Source: Carya illinoinensis
Taxonomy: Eukaryota > Streptophyta > Magnoliopsida > Fagales > Juglandaceae
Assembly (NCBI RefSeq): GCF_018687715.1
Contig: NC_056761.1
Location: forward strand, 20,328,001-20,392,000
Direction: 5' to 3'
Length of the DNA stretch: 64,000 nucleotides
Shown: positions 32,508-46,012 of the stretch, one piece after another
How positions within the stretch are numbered: the first letter of the stretch is position 1
Layout of the letters: each line of letters starts with the position of its first letter
Made by a program: the position numbers and the translations under genes
The notes under the pieces: generated by a model
The model's database searches: none
Told to the model about the DNA's origin: nothing
Seen by the model: only the letters and a program-made list of their open reading frames with translations

Positions 32508-34368
32508 AAAATGGTACCGCAGGTAAGTAAAATCCAAACACCACCAGATAAAAGCATACAGAACTCAAACAATATGCATGAATTAATGCCAATGCGTAAA
32601 ACCCAAAAAATCACAATTTCCACACACTCCAAAAATCCCATTTGGCCCAACAACAAACCCATTCCAAAAACACGCCAAAAGTCACATTTAACCTTTACTC
32701 ATCTCAAACTAAAAACCATTTTATCCGTATGCGCCATGACCTCCCCTAGGGGTCATCCGCACACCCTGGCTCCAGTGCCACATCGCAGAGTACCACCACA
32801 CATGTGGCACCTAACGAGCGATGCCCAGTTCCACGCCCCGCGTGTTCGTAGCCAAGCATCCTCTAGCCCTCACCAGCGAAGGGCCACGGAGTCGGTGCGT
32901 AGGGCGATGCCCGGTTCCGCGCCCGGCGCGTTCGTAGCCAAGCATCCCCTAGCCCCCGCTCCCGTTGTCGCGCAGCGACAACCCAGGGGACATCACTCAG
33001 TTTATTCCGCTCCCGAGTGACCAGAGGAGCTCCATCGAGATAATACCCCATCCCGGCTTGGGGTCGTGATACACACGCACCCATAAGTCCACTTACGCCA
33101 ATACACAGGCTTTTCAAACTTAAACAAAAACACACGTGCATGCACCATGTAATGCCATATCAATGCACAAAAATAACCAACCAACATATATCAATAAAAC
33201 AAGCAACTCCGTCCTCCATCCATCCGACCCCCGAACTCCTTAGACTCAGTCCGGAATCAACCAACCAGCAGATAAAATTATTGAATGAGCAATATATTTG
33301 AAAATCTGAAAAATAGGGTTTGGAAAATACTTACAGCGCTATATGGTATTTTTAAAAAGCTTGCGGCGTTGCAAATGGCGGAAGAAAAGCAACGTAACAG
33401 TGTAATTTACACTGTTGTCGTGGCTAATAAATTACCCATTTTCGAACGGGGACAAACCAAGGCACAAAATTGATAGAGAATGGTCTTGAGATATTTATGA
33501 GGCTAAAAGAAACGAGTTTTGGCCGTGGGTGGTGGTGGAAATGGCAGTCGAAGGCCAAAAAGGGGCTGAACGGAGTTGAGCTCGTGGGAGCTGCTCCGGC
33601 AACGGATCGAGGCCGGAAATGAGTGGTTTAGGTCGGCAAGAGGTAGGGGAAGAAGCTGTGAAAAGATGGTGGCCGGAGGTGGTGCGATGGCGCCGGAATC
33701 GGTGAAAAACCGTATGGCTTGGAGGAGCTCGTGGTGGCTAACGGTGGCTCGGATGGAGGTGAAACTTGGTGGGGATGTTCACCGGTGAGAGGGGAAGAAA
33801 ACTGGGTGGGTGGTGTAGGCCACGCCGCCGGCGAGCGGTGGTTCTGGGCTGTGAAAGCAACCGGCGACAGGGGCAAAAACAGAGCAGGTGCAGCGACTTC
33901 CGGCGACTCTCGAAAGGTAACGGCTGGTCCGATGGCTCTAAAAATTGGTGGGGATGGTCTTTGGTGGAAGGGAAAGAGAATGGTGGTGGTGGTGCACTAA
34001 ACGGTGGCCGGACGGCAGAGAACTGGGCGGTCAAAGGGGCAGCGACAGGAAGGAGAAAAACAGGCTATTCGGCGTACGCGGGAGAGAAAGGAGAAGAAAG
34101 AAGAAGAAAAGAAAGAAAAAGAAAAGGAAAAAGGGAAAAGGAAAAAGAGAAAAGAAAAGAAATAAGGCCCAATCCTCACTCCGGAGACCAAAAACCGATC
34201 CGCCGAAAACGATATTAAAAACCATAAAACGACTAAAATAAATTAAACACAACATCAAATAAATTAAAACCAATTTAAAATACATTAATTTAAAATAAAT
34301 AAACCAATATATTAATTAAAATAAAAACAACAGTTCAGTGAAAATACACATAAAAGCGGGTCATCACA
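32508..34368 (-). repeat. 3' LTR of E3, truncated
   Basis: Similarity with the 5' LTR starts abruptly at AAAATGGTACCGCAGG (32508, equivalent to about 38389) and runs to the end CGGGTCATCACA. The missing part contains the acidic frame and the LTR end. Confidence 0.85.
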
Positions 34369-34408
34369 TCCTCTCCCCCTTAAAAACAAATTTCGTCCTC
34401 GAAATTTG
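34369..34408 (-). other. Polypurine tract and pol-end remnant of E3
   Basis: Minus strand: AATTTCGAGGACGAAATTTG (NFEDEI) then TTTTTAAGGGGGAGAGGA before the LTR start TGTGATGACCC. Compared with E2 a stop has replaced the final lysine-glycine residues. Confidence 0.75.
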
Positions 34409-36849
34409 CAAGATCAGCCATCAGCGCCAAACAGATACAAGGTACAACTACGAACATATTTGAGAGATACATAACGTCGACAACTCCCAACAAAACCAAT
34501 GGTTATTAACTTCATACCATAAATTGCTAATATCGGCGACGCCTTAGCTTTACCTTCCGAATTTTCATCCTATTCCAATCTTGATAACCTAATAGCCACT
34601 TCCCGAAATTAACCATCAATAAATAAAATTTGCACGACCAAAAGATTAATCTCCCATGAAAACTCTGAATTACTACTAATTCCTCAAAATCGGTACAAAA
34701 TTTGAACTTCTAAAAATCTCCAAAAATCATGCTTTCGTGCGCACTCTGATAACTCACCAACATACATAAAGGCTATATCCTCAAAAATTAATATCATGAA
34801 GTACAAGCTCAATCCACACCTAACCACAAGAAAACGTTTACCACATTTCCATAGAAAATCATATACTTCCAAAAACCACAAATCTCCACTCATTCCTCAA
34901 TTGGCCATCGCTGCCCTAAACGAAAATCGACATTTCGTAAAAATACATCCATTGATTGATGACAGAAACCAGTACTAATCAACCTCCAGGCCCCAATTTG
35001 AAAACACATAACACCATCCCAAAATACACCTGTCTCTTCTAAAGATAAGGAACATATCCAAAAGGCCCAAGTCCTTCCCGGCCAACCAACGAGAGCGCTT
35101 ATAACTTCTATCCGATATCCCATACTTGAAACTCATTATAAACTACCATTGACATCACCTAGACATAATCAAAACGCTCTTGGTAACTCACCCACCTACT
35201 TGTACTCTCAAAAACTATAGTTTTAGCACAACTAATTCTTTCATAGCACTTCACAAAAAAACATCTCAAGACAGGTCATAGTGTTTAAATCTTCAATCCA
35301 TCAAAAACTATTAAACAACACTCATGGATCCTACTGCTTTATTACTTCATACACCACACAGACCTAACGATCTCTTTCAAGTTAAATAACCATATCCCCA
35401 ATTCTCCCAATTGAATACTTGATCTCCAAAGAAAAGTATAGCCTCACCAATTTAAATTCCTATGACTTCAAGTCGCAATTAATTCTCAAGATGAATACAA
35501 TAGTCGTTTCAAACCATCATCCCAATTGGTAACCCGATTCGACTGTACATTCCGTTCAACTTACCAAATGACTCAGAGCCAAAATCTCTTGAATTTAGTA
35601 TTATCACATAGATTCCTCTTCAACTCCTACCAAGCCAAAAATAGATGAGACTAGAACCAGCACTCCCCGAAATCCATACGCACTTACCATTACTACTCAT
35701 CGATCTCATGTACTCTTAGCCAACACCACAAATCATTCAAACGTACAAGTGATCCATTATTACATTTCCATCACCTGGACTTATATCCTCAACTCAACAA
35801 GAATCATTCTTAAATCTACTCAACTTATATCCTTAAATCAGCAACTAGTCATTGCTTAAAGTTTGGTACCGAGAATGGCCTTGAACCTACTAAGAATTCA
35901 TTCCCAAAAGTCTACAGATCATATAGCCTCAAATTCAATCGTATACAATACCAACACAAAATCTACTATTTCCAACACCCTGATAGACCTATATCTTTCG
36001 AATCGATAGAATCATTTCCTAAAATCTGCCACTACAACCTCGAGTGAACAATAATTATTTTCTAAACTAGCTCGATATCTTCAATCCTCAAAGAAATACA
36101 CGAAATAGATCATTACCGCTAATCCTCAAAGAAATTTACTCTAGAAAAATTTTCATATCAATAACTCAACTCTAATCAACCCCATTTTAATGGTTACAAA
36201 CTAATCACTCGCTAGAGTAGATCAAGCTATAGCACTAAGTCTTTAAAACTAAGAACTCAATTCCAATTATAAATCAGTCCTTCAATTCTGCAATTCTAAA
36301 ACCTTAAATCAAACAAGAATCATCTTCCGAAATCTCTAAGATCAAAGAACTTACATCCCATAAAAGAAAATCGACTCTCAAATCCTTCAAATTCTAAAAC
36401 ATTACTAGATAATAATCATTTTCTCAAATTCTCAAGATTGGTAGCTTTAATCCAAAACATTCACCTTAAAAGCTTGTAAAATCTAAAACCCCAATTGTCA
36501 CAAAATTATTCATCCGAATCACGAAATCTAAAACTCGAAATTTAATTATTTCCCCCCCAAAGCTTGTCGAACCTAACACCTTAATTACCATAAACTTATT
36601 TTCCTAAAATCTATAAGGCCCCAAACTTTAAAACTTTAATGAAATTTCATAAAATCTATCCTTGAAATTTGTTGAACTTACAAACTACTACGCTATAGAC
36701 CATTTCATAAACTCCACGGAACTAAAGAACTCAATTATTCTACTTCCCTAAAAGATCACCCAGATCATGCCACTCTCTCTAAGCCTCTATAATATAAGAA
36801 AAACAAACCACACAAGGCGTTCATCACTAAAGATTAGATTAGACCCCTA
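34409..36849 (-). mobile_element. Non-coding internal region of E3
   Basis: Alignable with E2 internal DNA. No RT, RNase H or integrase motif. It carries the shared frame at 34890-35123 (minus; ALVGWPGRTWAFWICSLSLE). Confidence 0.65.
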
Positions 36850-37530
36850 CCTGTCATGACTCTAGCATTCTGAGTCTCCGTAACCTCGCCTCCAATAGTA
36901 CCAAGAGTCACTGCACACATGAGCCCGAGCTAAATGTCTCTGGTTAGTTTTACCACTGCGACGAGCTCCACGGCTTTCTTGAACTCGACTAGGGCACTCA
37001 CGAGCAAGATGTCCCGTCTGGCCGCATTCAAAACATTGGTTACTACTCAGACGACACTCGCTTCCATGAGCTCTATTACATCTTCCACAAACTGGCACTC
37101 GTCCTCCCATACGCACTCCCGAGGCTGCTAATGGTCAAATCCCAGTCTGCTGAACAAACTTCTGAGGCAAACCCGAACTACTTCCTTCACCAAACAAAAC
37201 TCCGCCTCTTATGTCCTGGAGGGGAGCCCATTCTCAAGTTATTCTCTCACTCCACAAGAGTGGCCACATCCACTAAATCCTGAAAAGTGGATATCCGGTG
37301 GCTGACCACCATACGGCGTATATCAGGACGTAGACCCTCCTAGAAATGCTCGGCTCACATTTCTTCTGTGGCGATGGGGTGGGGAGCAAATCGCCCAAGT
37401 TCTATAAATTTTCGGGCGTACTGTTCCACGGTCATGCTCCCTTGGACTAAGCTTGAGAACTCTCTTGCTTTTTGCCGCCTCACGGAGCGGGAAAGAAGCG
37501 ATCATTAAATTCTTTCTTAAAGCGCTACCA
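36850..37530 (-). pseudogene. gag remnant of E3
   Basis: Read on the minus strand in changing frames: KKEFNDRFFP, then MTVEQYARKFIELGRFAP, then EGLRPDIRRMVVSH and FQDLVDVATLVE (the gag core), and finally a double zinc knuckle region in the open frame 36862-37116, CGRCNRAHGSEC and CFECGQTGHLAREC. These are the gag motifs of Tekay/Del-type chromoviruses. Frameshifts and stops break it. E2 lacks this segment altogether. Confidence 0.82.
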
Positions 37531-38027
37531 GGTTACAGTGGCAATAGACCCCAATCCTTAAACAAAATTCCCTTAAACACATCCTTAAAGTTTGTTGAAC
37601 CTACACTCTCCTATACTATAGCCCCGTTACATAAATTCTATAAAACCTTGACCTCAATCATCGTACAAGCAAACCACATCGCAAAAAAATTCAAGCCTAC
37701 TACACTAAAGGTTCAAGCCTAATAATCGTATCCTCGATTATACCGCCTTCCTGCCGCAACACAACATTTGACCCCCTTTAAGAAAAATAAATAAAACCAA
37801 CAACATAAAACCAAAAACTCAAACCAAACCACATAACAAGAAAACAAAAAAAGAAACCAGCATGCAATAACACAACTAAATAAATACATACAAGCAAAAA
37901 AGCTCAAACAAATAAAACAACTAAAACATATTCAAAAGCAACTTTACTTAAAATAAATTTTAAAACACAACTTTAAAAACATTCTGGTACTACCTACAGG
38001 ACATATGGTTTTACCCAGAGCCAAACC

Positions 38028-38039
38028 GCTCTGATACTA
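38028..38039 (-). other. Primer binding site of E3
   Basis: Minus strand TAGTATCAGAGC, one mismatch from the methionine-tRNA primer word TGGTATCAGAGC, two bases from the 5' LTR. Confidence 0.78.
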
Positions 38040-38041
38040 CC

Positions 38042-40269
38042 TGTGACGCCCCCAAATCCCCACGCACGGATAGGGAGAAATTGAGACGTCCGGATGGTGA
38101 CAACCCGGGTCACCACCCTATCGACGAGTGCTAAGTGTGTGCAAAAGCAACAAATGTGCACGAATGAACACGCAGCGGATAACGAAAGTCATATAACTAA
38201 GTACCAAAATTTTTTTAATATAATACAAGCTGTTTAAAACATACATAATTAAAATATTACAAAAACACAAATATAGTTTTAAACCAAACTATAAAGCATA
38301 ACTTCGACATCAAAACTCCGGCGGAGCCGCATCCTCGGGCTCAGCCTCCTCCTCCTCCTCGAATCCTGCACCAAAATCTACGGAACCAAAAATGGTACCG
38401 CAGGTAAGTAAAATCCAAACACCACCAGATAAAAGCATATAGAACTCAAACAATATGCATGAATTAATGCCAATGTGTAAAACCCATAAAATCACAATTT
38501 CCACACACGCCAAAAATCCCATTTGGCCCAACAACAAACCCGTTCCAAAAACACGCCAAAAGTCACATTTGGCCTTTACTCATCTCAAACTAAAAACCAT
38601 TTTATCCGTATGCGCCATGACCTCCCCTAGGGATCATCCGCACACCCTGGCTCCAGTGCCACATCGCAGAGTACCACCACGCATGTGACACCTAACGAGC
38701 GATGCCCAGTTCCACGCCCCGCGTGTTCATAGCCAAGCATCCTCTAGCCCTCACCAGCAAAGGGCCACAGAGTCGGTGCGTAGGGCGATGCCCGGTTCCA
38801 CGCCCGGCGCGTTCGTAGCCAAGCATCCCCTAGCCCCCGCTCCCGTTGTCGCCCAGCGACAACCCAGGGGACATCACTCAGTTTATTCCGCTCCCGAGTG
38901 ACTAGAGGAGCTCCATCGAGATAATACCCCATCCCGACTTGGGGTCGTGATACACACGCACCCGTAAGTCCACTTACGCCAATACACAGGCTTTTCACAC
39001 TTAAACAAAAACACACGTGCATGCACCATGTAATGCCATATCAATGCACAAAAATAACCAGCCAACATATATCAATAAAACAAGCAACTCCGTCCTCCAT
39101 CCATCCGACCCCCGAACTCCTCGGACTCAGTTCGGAATCAACCAACCAGCAGATAAAATTATTGAATGAGCAATATATTTTAAAATCTGAAAAATAGGGT
39201 GTGGAAAATACTTACAGCGCTATATGGTATTTTTAGAAAGCTTACGGCGTTGCAAACAGCGGAAGAAAAGCAACGTAACAGTGTAATTTACACTGTTGCC
39301 GTGGGTAATAAATTACCCATTTTCGAACGGGGACAAACCAAGGCACGAAATTGATAGAGAATGGTCTTGAGATATTTATGAGGCTAAAGGAAACGAGTTT
39401 TGGCCGTGGGTGGTGGTGGAAATGGCAGTCGAAGGCCAAAAAGGGGCTGAACGGAGTTGAGCTCGTGGGAGCTTCTCCGGCAACGGATCGAGGCCGGAAA
39501 TGAGTGTTTTAGGACGGCAAGAGGTAGGGGAAGAAGCTGTGAAAAGATGGTGGCCGGAGGTGGTGCGATGGCGCCGGAATCGGTGAAAAACCGTATGGCT
39601 TGGAGGAGCTCGTGGTGGCTAACGGTGGCTCGGATGGAGGTGAAACTTGGTGGGGATGTTCACCGGTGAGAGGGGAAGAAAACTGGGTGGGTGGTGTAGG
39701 CCATGCCGCCGGCGAGCGGCGGTTCTGGGCTGCGAAAGCAACCGGCGACAGGGGCAAAAATAGAGCAGGTGCAGCGACTTCCGGCGGCTCTTGAAAGCTA
39801 ACGGCTGGTCCGATGGCTTTGAAAATTGGTGGGGATGGTCTTTGGTGGAAGGGGAAGAGAATGATGGTGGCGGTGCACTAAACGGTGGCCGGACGGTGGA
39901 GAACTGGGCGGTCAAAGGGGCGGCGACGGGAAGGAGAAAAACAGGGTATTCGGCGTACGCGGGAGAGAAAGGAGAAGAAAGAAGAAGAAAAGAAAGAAAA
40001 AGAAAGAAAAAGAAGGAAAAAGAAAAGGAAAAAGGGAAAAAGAAAAAGAGAAAAGAAAAGAAATGAGGTCCAATCCTCACTCCGGAGACCAAAAACCGAT
40101 CCGCCGAAAACAATATTAAAAACCGTAAAACGACTAAAATAAATTAAACACAGCATCAAATAAATTAAAACCAATTTAAAATAAATTAATTTAAAATAAA
40201 TAAACCAATATATTAATTAAAATAAAAACAACAGTTCAATGAAAATACACGTAAAAGCGGGTCATCACA
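38042..40269 (-). repeat. 5' LTR of E3
   Basis: 2228 bp, complete; minus orientation TGTGATGACCCGC to GGGGGCGTCACA. It holds the conserved GC block, the 86-bp-spaced duplication, a donor-like GTAAGT and the acidic frame. Confidence 0.88.
38310..38384 (-). other. Short acidic reading frame in the E3 5' LTR
   Basis: Reads SVDFGAGFEEEEEAEPED, then AAPPEF and a stop; open back to an ATG at 38537. Confidence 0.4.
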
Positions 40270-40504
40270 ATTACACAGATAACAAGATCAAATATGTATT
40301 ACACTGCGAGCAATATATAAGTTGCTTATTAGGACATCATCCAACTTTCAAATAAATGGCTTATCTATATCATAGCTTATTGCATATAGCATGTTTTTAT
40401 GCCATAATGGATTTTGGTCAATGAACCTTTTTCTCTTTTTTTTTTTTTTTTTTGGCATATAGTATGTTTTTATGCCATAATGGATTTTGGTCAATGAACC
40501 TTTT
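40270..40504. repeat. Tandem duplication around a T run
   Basis: GCATATAGCATGTTTTTATG at about 40382 recurs as GCATATAGTATGTTTTTATG at about 40456, each followed by GGATTTTGGTCAATGAACC. A T run lies between them. The second unit abuts the T tract that ends the LINE. Confidence 0.75.
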
Positions 40505-42582
40505 TTTTCTTTTTCTTTTTCTTTTCTTTCTTTTTTCTTTTGGATAGAAAACCATATTCATTAAAAGACATCAGCCTTACAAATGCCTCTTAGTCCAAAT
40601 GACTTGAGCAATTACAAATGCCTCTTAGTCCAAATGCCTCTTAGTCCAAATGTCTTACTTCACAGCTTTGAAAACAATCCATGAGCGCCTTTGTGTCTTT
40701 GATAACATTGCCAACTAGGGACATGGAAGGCTCTGACTTTTGTGATTCTCAAGTGAACACTCAGCTGCAAACCCTTGAGAATAGCTAGCACCTCAATCCT
40801 TACTGCATTACTTACTTCTCGTTGTCTTTTACTAGCTATCATGAGAACTTCCCCTTTGTAATATCTGAGAATAACACCAATATCTACAGTGTTGGTTTTG
40901 AAACATAGCCCCATCAACATTTAATTTAAACACCCCTGGAGGAGGGTGCTCCCAACGGCACTGGTGTCTCACCAATTTTAAGGGCTACCATTTTGTCTCT
41001 TTAAGCACCTTATGCATTGCCAAAGCATGTCCAATGGCTTGCTCAGGTTGCATACATTTATTCTCAACGACCAAAGAATTTCTCCTATAAGAGCAGATCC
41101 CAGAGATCAGAAAAAATAACTCAAGGTTTTCCTTGTGTCCCAACCCACTGAGGTAGCTTGCAATGTCCCATACTATTTAGGAAGATCGACTGATATGACC
41201 ATAGGTAAATGTCTTTCCTAGCATGCTTTGATTGTAGGACAAAAATAAAGAACATGAGCCACATCCTCCATCTTAGTTCTACAAAATTGACATAACTCTT
41301 CATTCAAAACCTGTCTCTTCATCAGATTATGTTTAGAAGGTAAGCTCTCTTTACAAGCTTTCCAAGCAAAGATCTTAATCTTAGTTGGTAGCTTCATAGC
41401 CCATAAGCCTTTCCACAGTTTTTGCAATGACATGTTCCTCGAGCTTCCATCTTTAATTCTATTTTTCTTGACTCCTTGAGCAGTCTATATGCACTTCTCA
41501 CATTGAACTATCCATTGTTTTCATGTGCCCAAATGATCTTGTCTTTTAAGTTACCAGGGCGAAGTATCAATTTTAATACTTCACTGGCTACTGTTGTGGG
41601 TAACAAAGTTCCCACTTTCTCAGTATCATACCATTTGGTCTGAGGATCAATTAGGCTGTAAACAATGGCATTACAAGTAGGCAATCCCTCATCTCTCATA
41701 CTGTTAGCAAGTTTAGGATGACCACGAATCCAATAGTCCCTCTAGATGTTGATAGATTCCCAGTGCCAACTCTCCATCTGCACCCCACTGCCATACACTT
41801 TTTGGCTTCCCATATACCTTTCCATACAAAACTGGGATTGTAACCCAGTTTGGACTCCAAAAAATTAACCCTTGGAAAATATTTTGCTTTAAACACCTAG
41901 TTTAACAATCTGGTAGGTTCTTGCATAATCCTTCATCCCTGCTTGGCTAAGAGAGCATCATTGAATGTTCTTATGTCTTTAAGCACCATTCTCCTAGGTT
42001 AATTATGTTTACACATCTTGGCCAAACTTATCCAGTGAATTTTTTGTTCCTCTTTTTTCTTGCCCCACACAAAACCTTCCTTCATTTTGCTCCAGCTCAT
42101 GACATAGGCTTCCAATGAGTTTGAAACAACTCATAGAGTAGGTGGGGATCAAGAGAGCTACAACTTTGATTAGCACCCCTTTACCTCTATGAGATAACAT
42201 CTTCTCCTTCTAGCTCTAAGCTTAATCCACACTTTATGTTTTATGATAGAAAATGCTATTGTTTTAGCTCTACCAACCAAGGGGGCAAGCCTAAATATTT
42301 CTCCTATTGCAAAAACTGCTTTACACCCCAGAAAGACATCAACTCCTCCCTCTCAAAATCCATATTTCTACTGAAAATTATTACAGTCTTCTCTCTATTT
42401 CTCTTTTGTCCTGAAGCCTCTTCATATCTACCAGGTCACTGCTGGATTGGATTGTTTTATTCAATACTAGCTTTGCAAAACAAAATGTTGTCATCAGCAA
42501 ACAGCAAATGAGAAATTCTAAGAGCCCCTCTACAGACTTTAGTTCCAGACAATTGCTTAGTTGCTTCAGCTTATTGGAGTAA
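40505..42582 (-). pseudogene. LINE-1-type ORF2, 3' part (RT end, zinc-binding region, RNase H), decayed
   Basis: Minus-strand L1-type non-LTR element. Going 5' to 3' on the minus strand: the RT catalytic box HLLFADDNILFCKA (about 42470-42520, both aspartates present), GKGVLIKVVALLIPTYSMSC, the post-RT region FKAKYFPRVNF and VWKGIWEAKKC, WRVGTGNLS, the zinc-binding region MKLPTKIKIFAWKACKESLP with CQFCRTKMEDVAHVLYFCP (41218-41433), and an RNase H piece with MLMGLCFKTNTVDIGVILR and AVRIEVLAILKGLQL (40660-40920). The frame is broken many times. The T-rich tract at 40502-40550 is the expected poly(A) tail seen from the plus strand. Confidence 0.88.
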
Positions 42583-45500
42583 TGTAACAACTCGCTCTTT
42601 TCTCTCTCTAATGGTCACGAGTCTCGCTTTACGTGCCAAACATCGATGGCATTTTTTAAATATATCAAGTAATTTCTAAAGCTAGCCCAGTGTTTTAAAA
42701 GCCCTCTTGGGTATTAAATATCCGATAAATATTTTAAATGGGATGTTCCCAGTGCTATTGGACCGCGCTTAATTTTCAATAAGACAATTATAATATTTTT
42801 AAAGAACTCCAAATATTATAATTGTAGAAAATCATTTTATCTAAATGATTTTAGTCAATTAAAATATTATAAGATTAAAATTATGTTGAAAACTCTAATT
42901 AATTAGATGGTTTTATCTTCTTAAAAATAATTAGCAAAACTTCATCATTTAATTAATGATGAAAAATTATATTTTATAAACTAAAGTTTAGTTTAAATAA
43001 CATTCTATCTTAATTACTCTTAAGTTTTTTTAAGTTAAATCAATGTTTTATTTCTCACTGTTAGATCAGATTACGGAGCCCCCGATGAAGGGTTGGGAGT
43101 TAGCTCCATTGACCTCCCTTAAGCCCTCCAGGCTCAGCCATGGCCTCCATTTCCATGCTCTGCCACCCTAGCCACCACGAGACCACCATGAACCTACATT
43201 GGCCAACCATAGCCTACCCCGATGCCTAAACAACTCCCAAATGCTGAAAAAAGCTACTATACATGGCTAATTGCCATGGTGTTAGCTGCCACCTATGGAC
43301 TACCCACTATGTCAGTCACCCTTCATAGCCACGTTAGACCCGCCAAAGTCAAGATCTAGTTGAGAAACCTTAGATACCGCCTTCTGAAGTAGCCCTGTTC
43401 CAAGGTCACAACAGTGACCACTATTGCTCAAACTAGTGGCTTTCGATGCCATTAGCCATGCCAAGCAATGAGCAACGCCCCGATGATAGTAAAACCCTCT
43501 CTCCCTTTCCTCGTTATTTGTGTTAGATGTTGGTTGGTTGGTTGTGAACTGTGCTAGGTTGTGGAGTTCGCTGTGTAGTTGTGACGTGAAGTGTTGGGCA
43601 TAGTTGTGTAGTGTGTTGTGTAGTGTTATGGACTGTGATGTGAAGTGTGGGCATGAAGTATGTGCTACAGTGGTGGTATGGCGTAGTGTGGATGGATGGG
43701 AGGTCACGTTGAGTGTACTCCGTTTGGTGTAGTGATGCATCGTGGGGCGTGTCCAAAGGTTGGATGGCGTAGTTGGGAGCGTAGAGCATGTGGTGTAGTG
43801 TCGAGAACTAAGAAACAATGTCCCATAGTAGTTGCAATGTGACCTTGCTATAGTGACAGGTGTCATGATGTAGTTAAGTATTGCCAAGAGTACGTGTGAA
43901 GTCATGGAGTGGCATAAGAGTGATGTGGTGGAAATGTGATAGGATGTTGCGTAGTGGCATGAGCACATGAGGATTCATGCTCGCAATGAGCGAGGAGTTG
44001 GTGTAGAGTGACATAATGGGATGCAGGTGACGTGACAAGGTCATGGTAGAGCTTGGGAGTAGTCTTGAGCTACATGACGTGACGTAAGGTGTAGTAAAAA
44101 AGGAGTCCTGTCGCGTGAAGTGTTGGGATGAACTTGTAAAAGGACCGGGAAGTATGGAAAGTCCTGTCGACTGGATTTGAATAGAAGTTGGTATCGGAGT
44201 ATGAAACTTGTGTATACAAGCAAGTGATCGATGGATTATATGTTGATCTTAGGTGAAAAGAGATAGGGTACATGTGTATATGGTGAGACACGTGTGTCAA
44301 ACGGATTTACCATATGTAATAAGTAATCTGTCTGATCATGGGTACACAATGTTTAAACCTCAGAGTTGGCTTAGAGCCTTGTGGCATGCATGGATGGGAA
44401 TGAGGATGAAGTATGGGCTTGGATTCTGGAAGGAAGTGACGTATGTATTGTTTAGGATTGGGATGCATGACTTAGTCGATCAGATTCATGAATCAGAGTG
44501 CGGCTAATAGGAAGAGTAAGATGAAAGTCTTAGTGCCTTAACCCTAAGGTTAATCGAGGAAGTTCACTTTAGTGGATAAGCACTCGAAGTATAACATTGA
44601 GTTTGAAAGAGGTAGTGATAGTAAATGGATCCCAAAAGTTTTAGCACAGTAAGGGACACATAAGAGCACGAGATAGAATGAGAGTGTTTCCAAGTGAAGT
44701 ATATTTATATTTCTAGTTTAGTGGCTTATGTAATAGATAGAGAATGACACTAAGGTTATGTGTATACATGTAGGTTGCCATCTGACAGGCACATGAATGG
44801 ACAGTATGAAATGAGTATAGCATGGTATCCAGTTAAGTATTATGGTCATATGCTTCTAGAGTTTTCTAAGGATATGGATGAAATGGAAATGAAATGCTTC
44901 TCCTTTATGATGCTTTACGAAATGACATGAATGAAGTTTTACTAAAGAAAGCTAAATATAAGTCTTGAAGTATATGTATGTAATGACCCTTCTTGGCAGC
45001 CCCATTTTATGTACCCTAAAGTATTAAGTGTATGTATGTGAATGGATGGTATATGTAAGTATTGTACGTATTTTAGGAAATGAAATGTGAGGCTTATGCC
45101 TTATGCTTTAAGCGATACTTTAAATGATGCAAAGAAAGTGTTAAATGTCTCTATGAACTGATGCTTTAAAGAATGCCATGAACTAATGTTTTAAATGATG
45201 CCTTAAAAGATTATGTTTAAACTCAGGCTTTTAAATGACGTTTATGAATGAATGGACTGAAAAGAATGAAGGAAAAGAAAATGAACTATATAGATGGTGG
45301 GAAGCAGGGATAGTGGTAGAGTCTTAACTGTGATTCCCAGCTACAGCGCGAGCTGTAGGGACGGTGGTAAGTCCCACCTATGATTCTCGCCTATAGTGAC
45401 TGAATGAATGAAAGCTTTAATGTATGAAAATAATGGCCATACGAATGAATGAATGGGTACCCAATGAATGCCTGGAGAAAGGAAAGTGATAAGAAAAATG

Positions 45501-46012
45501 TATGTATGCTTAGACTCTTTAAGAAATGAAGGCACAGGGCATGGGAAAATGTTTGATGAAAAAAAAATCTTTTTTAAGAAAAACCCCACATCATAATGTT
45601 TTAAATGAATGAATCTCTTATGTATAGTATGTATGAAATGATGAATGCATGACTCAAAACCTATGTCAGTATGTGTTGACTGTATAAAGTAATGCTTACA
45701 AATCTTTGACTCATTTTAATTTTTATGTATGCCCCTCCCAGAAACAAGATAAGCAGAAAGCATCAAGACAGACATGACTCAAAGGGGAGAAGCATGGAAG
45801 CTTAAGCATGATGTTTTGTGAAAGTCTTCTAATTGTAAAGTTTAATATTTTTCGCTGTAACTTTCTTTAAATTAAGAATAAAGTTTTATTTTATAAACAT
45901 AGAGTCTTTCGTATTCTGGGTAGGCAAGGAAATTTTTTTATAACAAATGGTAATTCTCATCTCTTTCTTAAAGTCATTTTCTAAAAGTTCCATCACATGG
46001 ATGGGCATTACA
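42583..46012 (+). mobile_element. Family Z LTR-type element (3430 bp) inserted in the LINE
   Basis: Starts TGTAACAACTCGC and ends GGGCATTACA. The flanks AGTAA (42578-42582) and AGTGA (46013-46017) agree in four of five bases, and the LINE reading resumes on the far side. It has TG/CA ends but no primer site, purine tract or coding region, so it is best explained as a solo LTR of a large gypsy element. The 218-codon minus frame at 43312-43968 is threonine/histidine-rich and matches no family; I treat it as fortuitous. The end is shared with 1-624. Confidence 0.72.

Larger units (their letters stand above)
32508..40269 (-). mobile_element. Family E gypsy element E3, with truncated 3' LTR and gag remnant
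   Basis: Minus-strand element: 5' LTR 38042-40269, primer site, internal 34369-38041 and 3' LTR 32508-34368, which lacks its last 350 bp or so. Because the left end is lost, no target duplication can be checked (right flank ATTAC). The two LTRs look very similar over the shared part. Unlike E2 the internal region keeps a decayed gag (36850-37530). The internal sequence is otherwise close to E2. Confidence 0.85.

Noticed and set aside
43312..43968. 218-codon minus-strand frame rich in threonine, histidine and serine
   Set aside because: It lies inside the Z repeat in GTG/TAG-rich DNA, has no recognisable domain, and overlaps another long frame (43523-43789).
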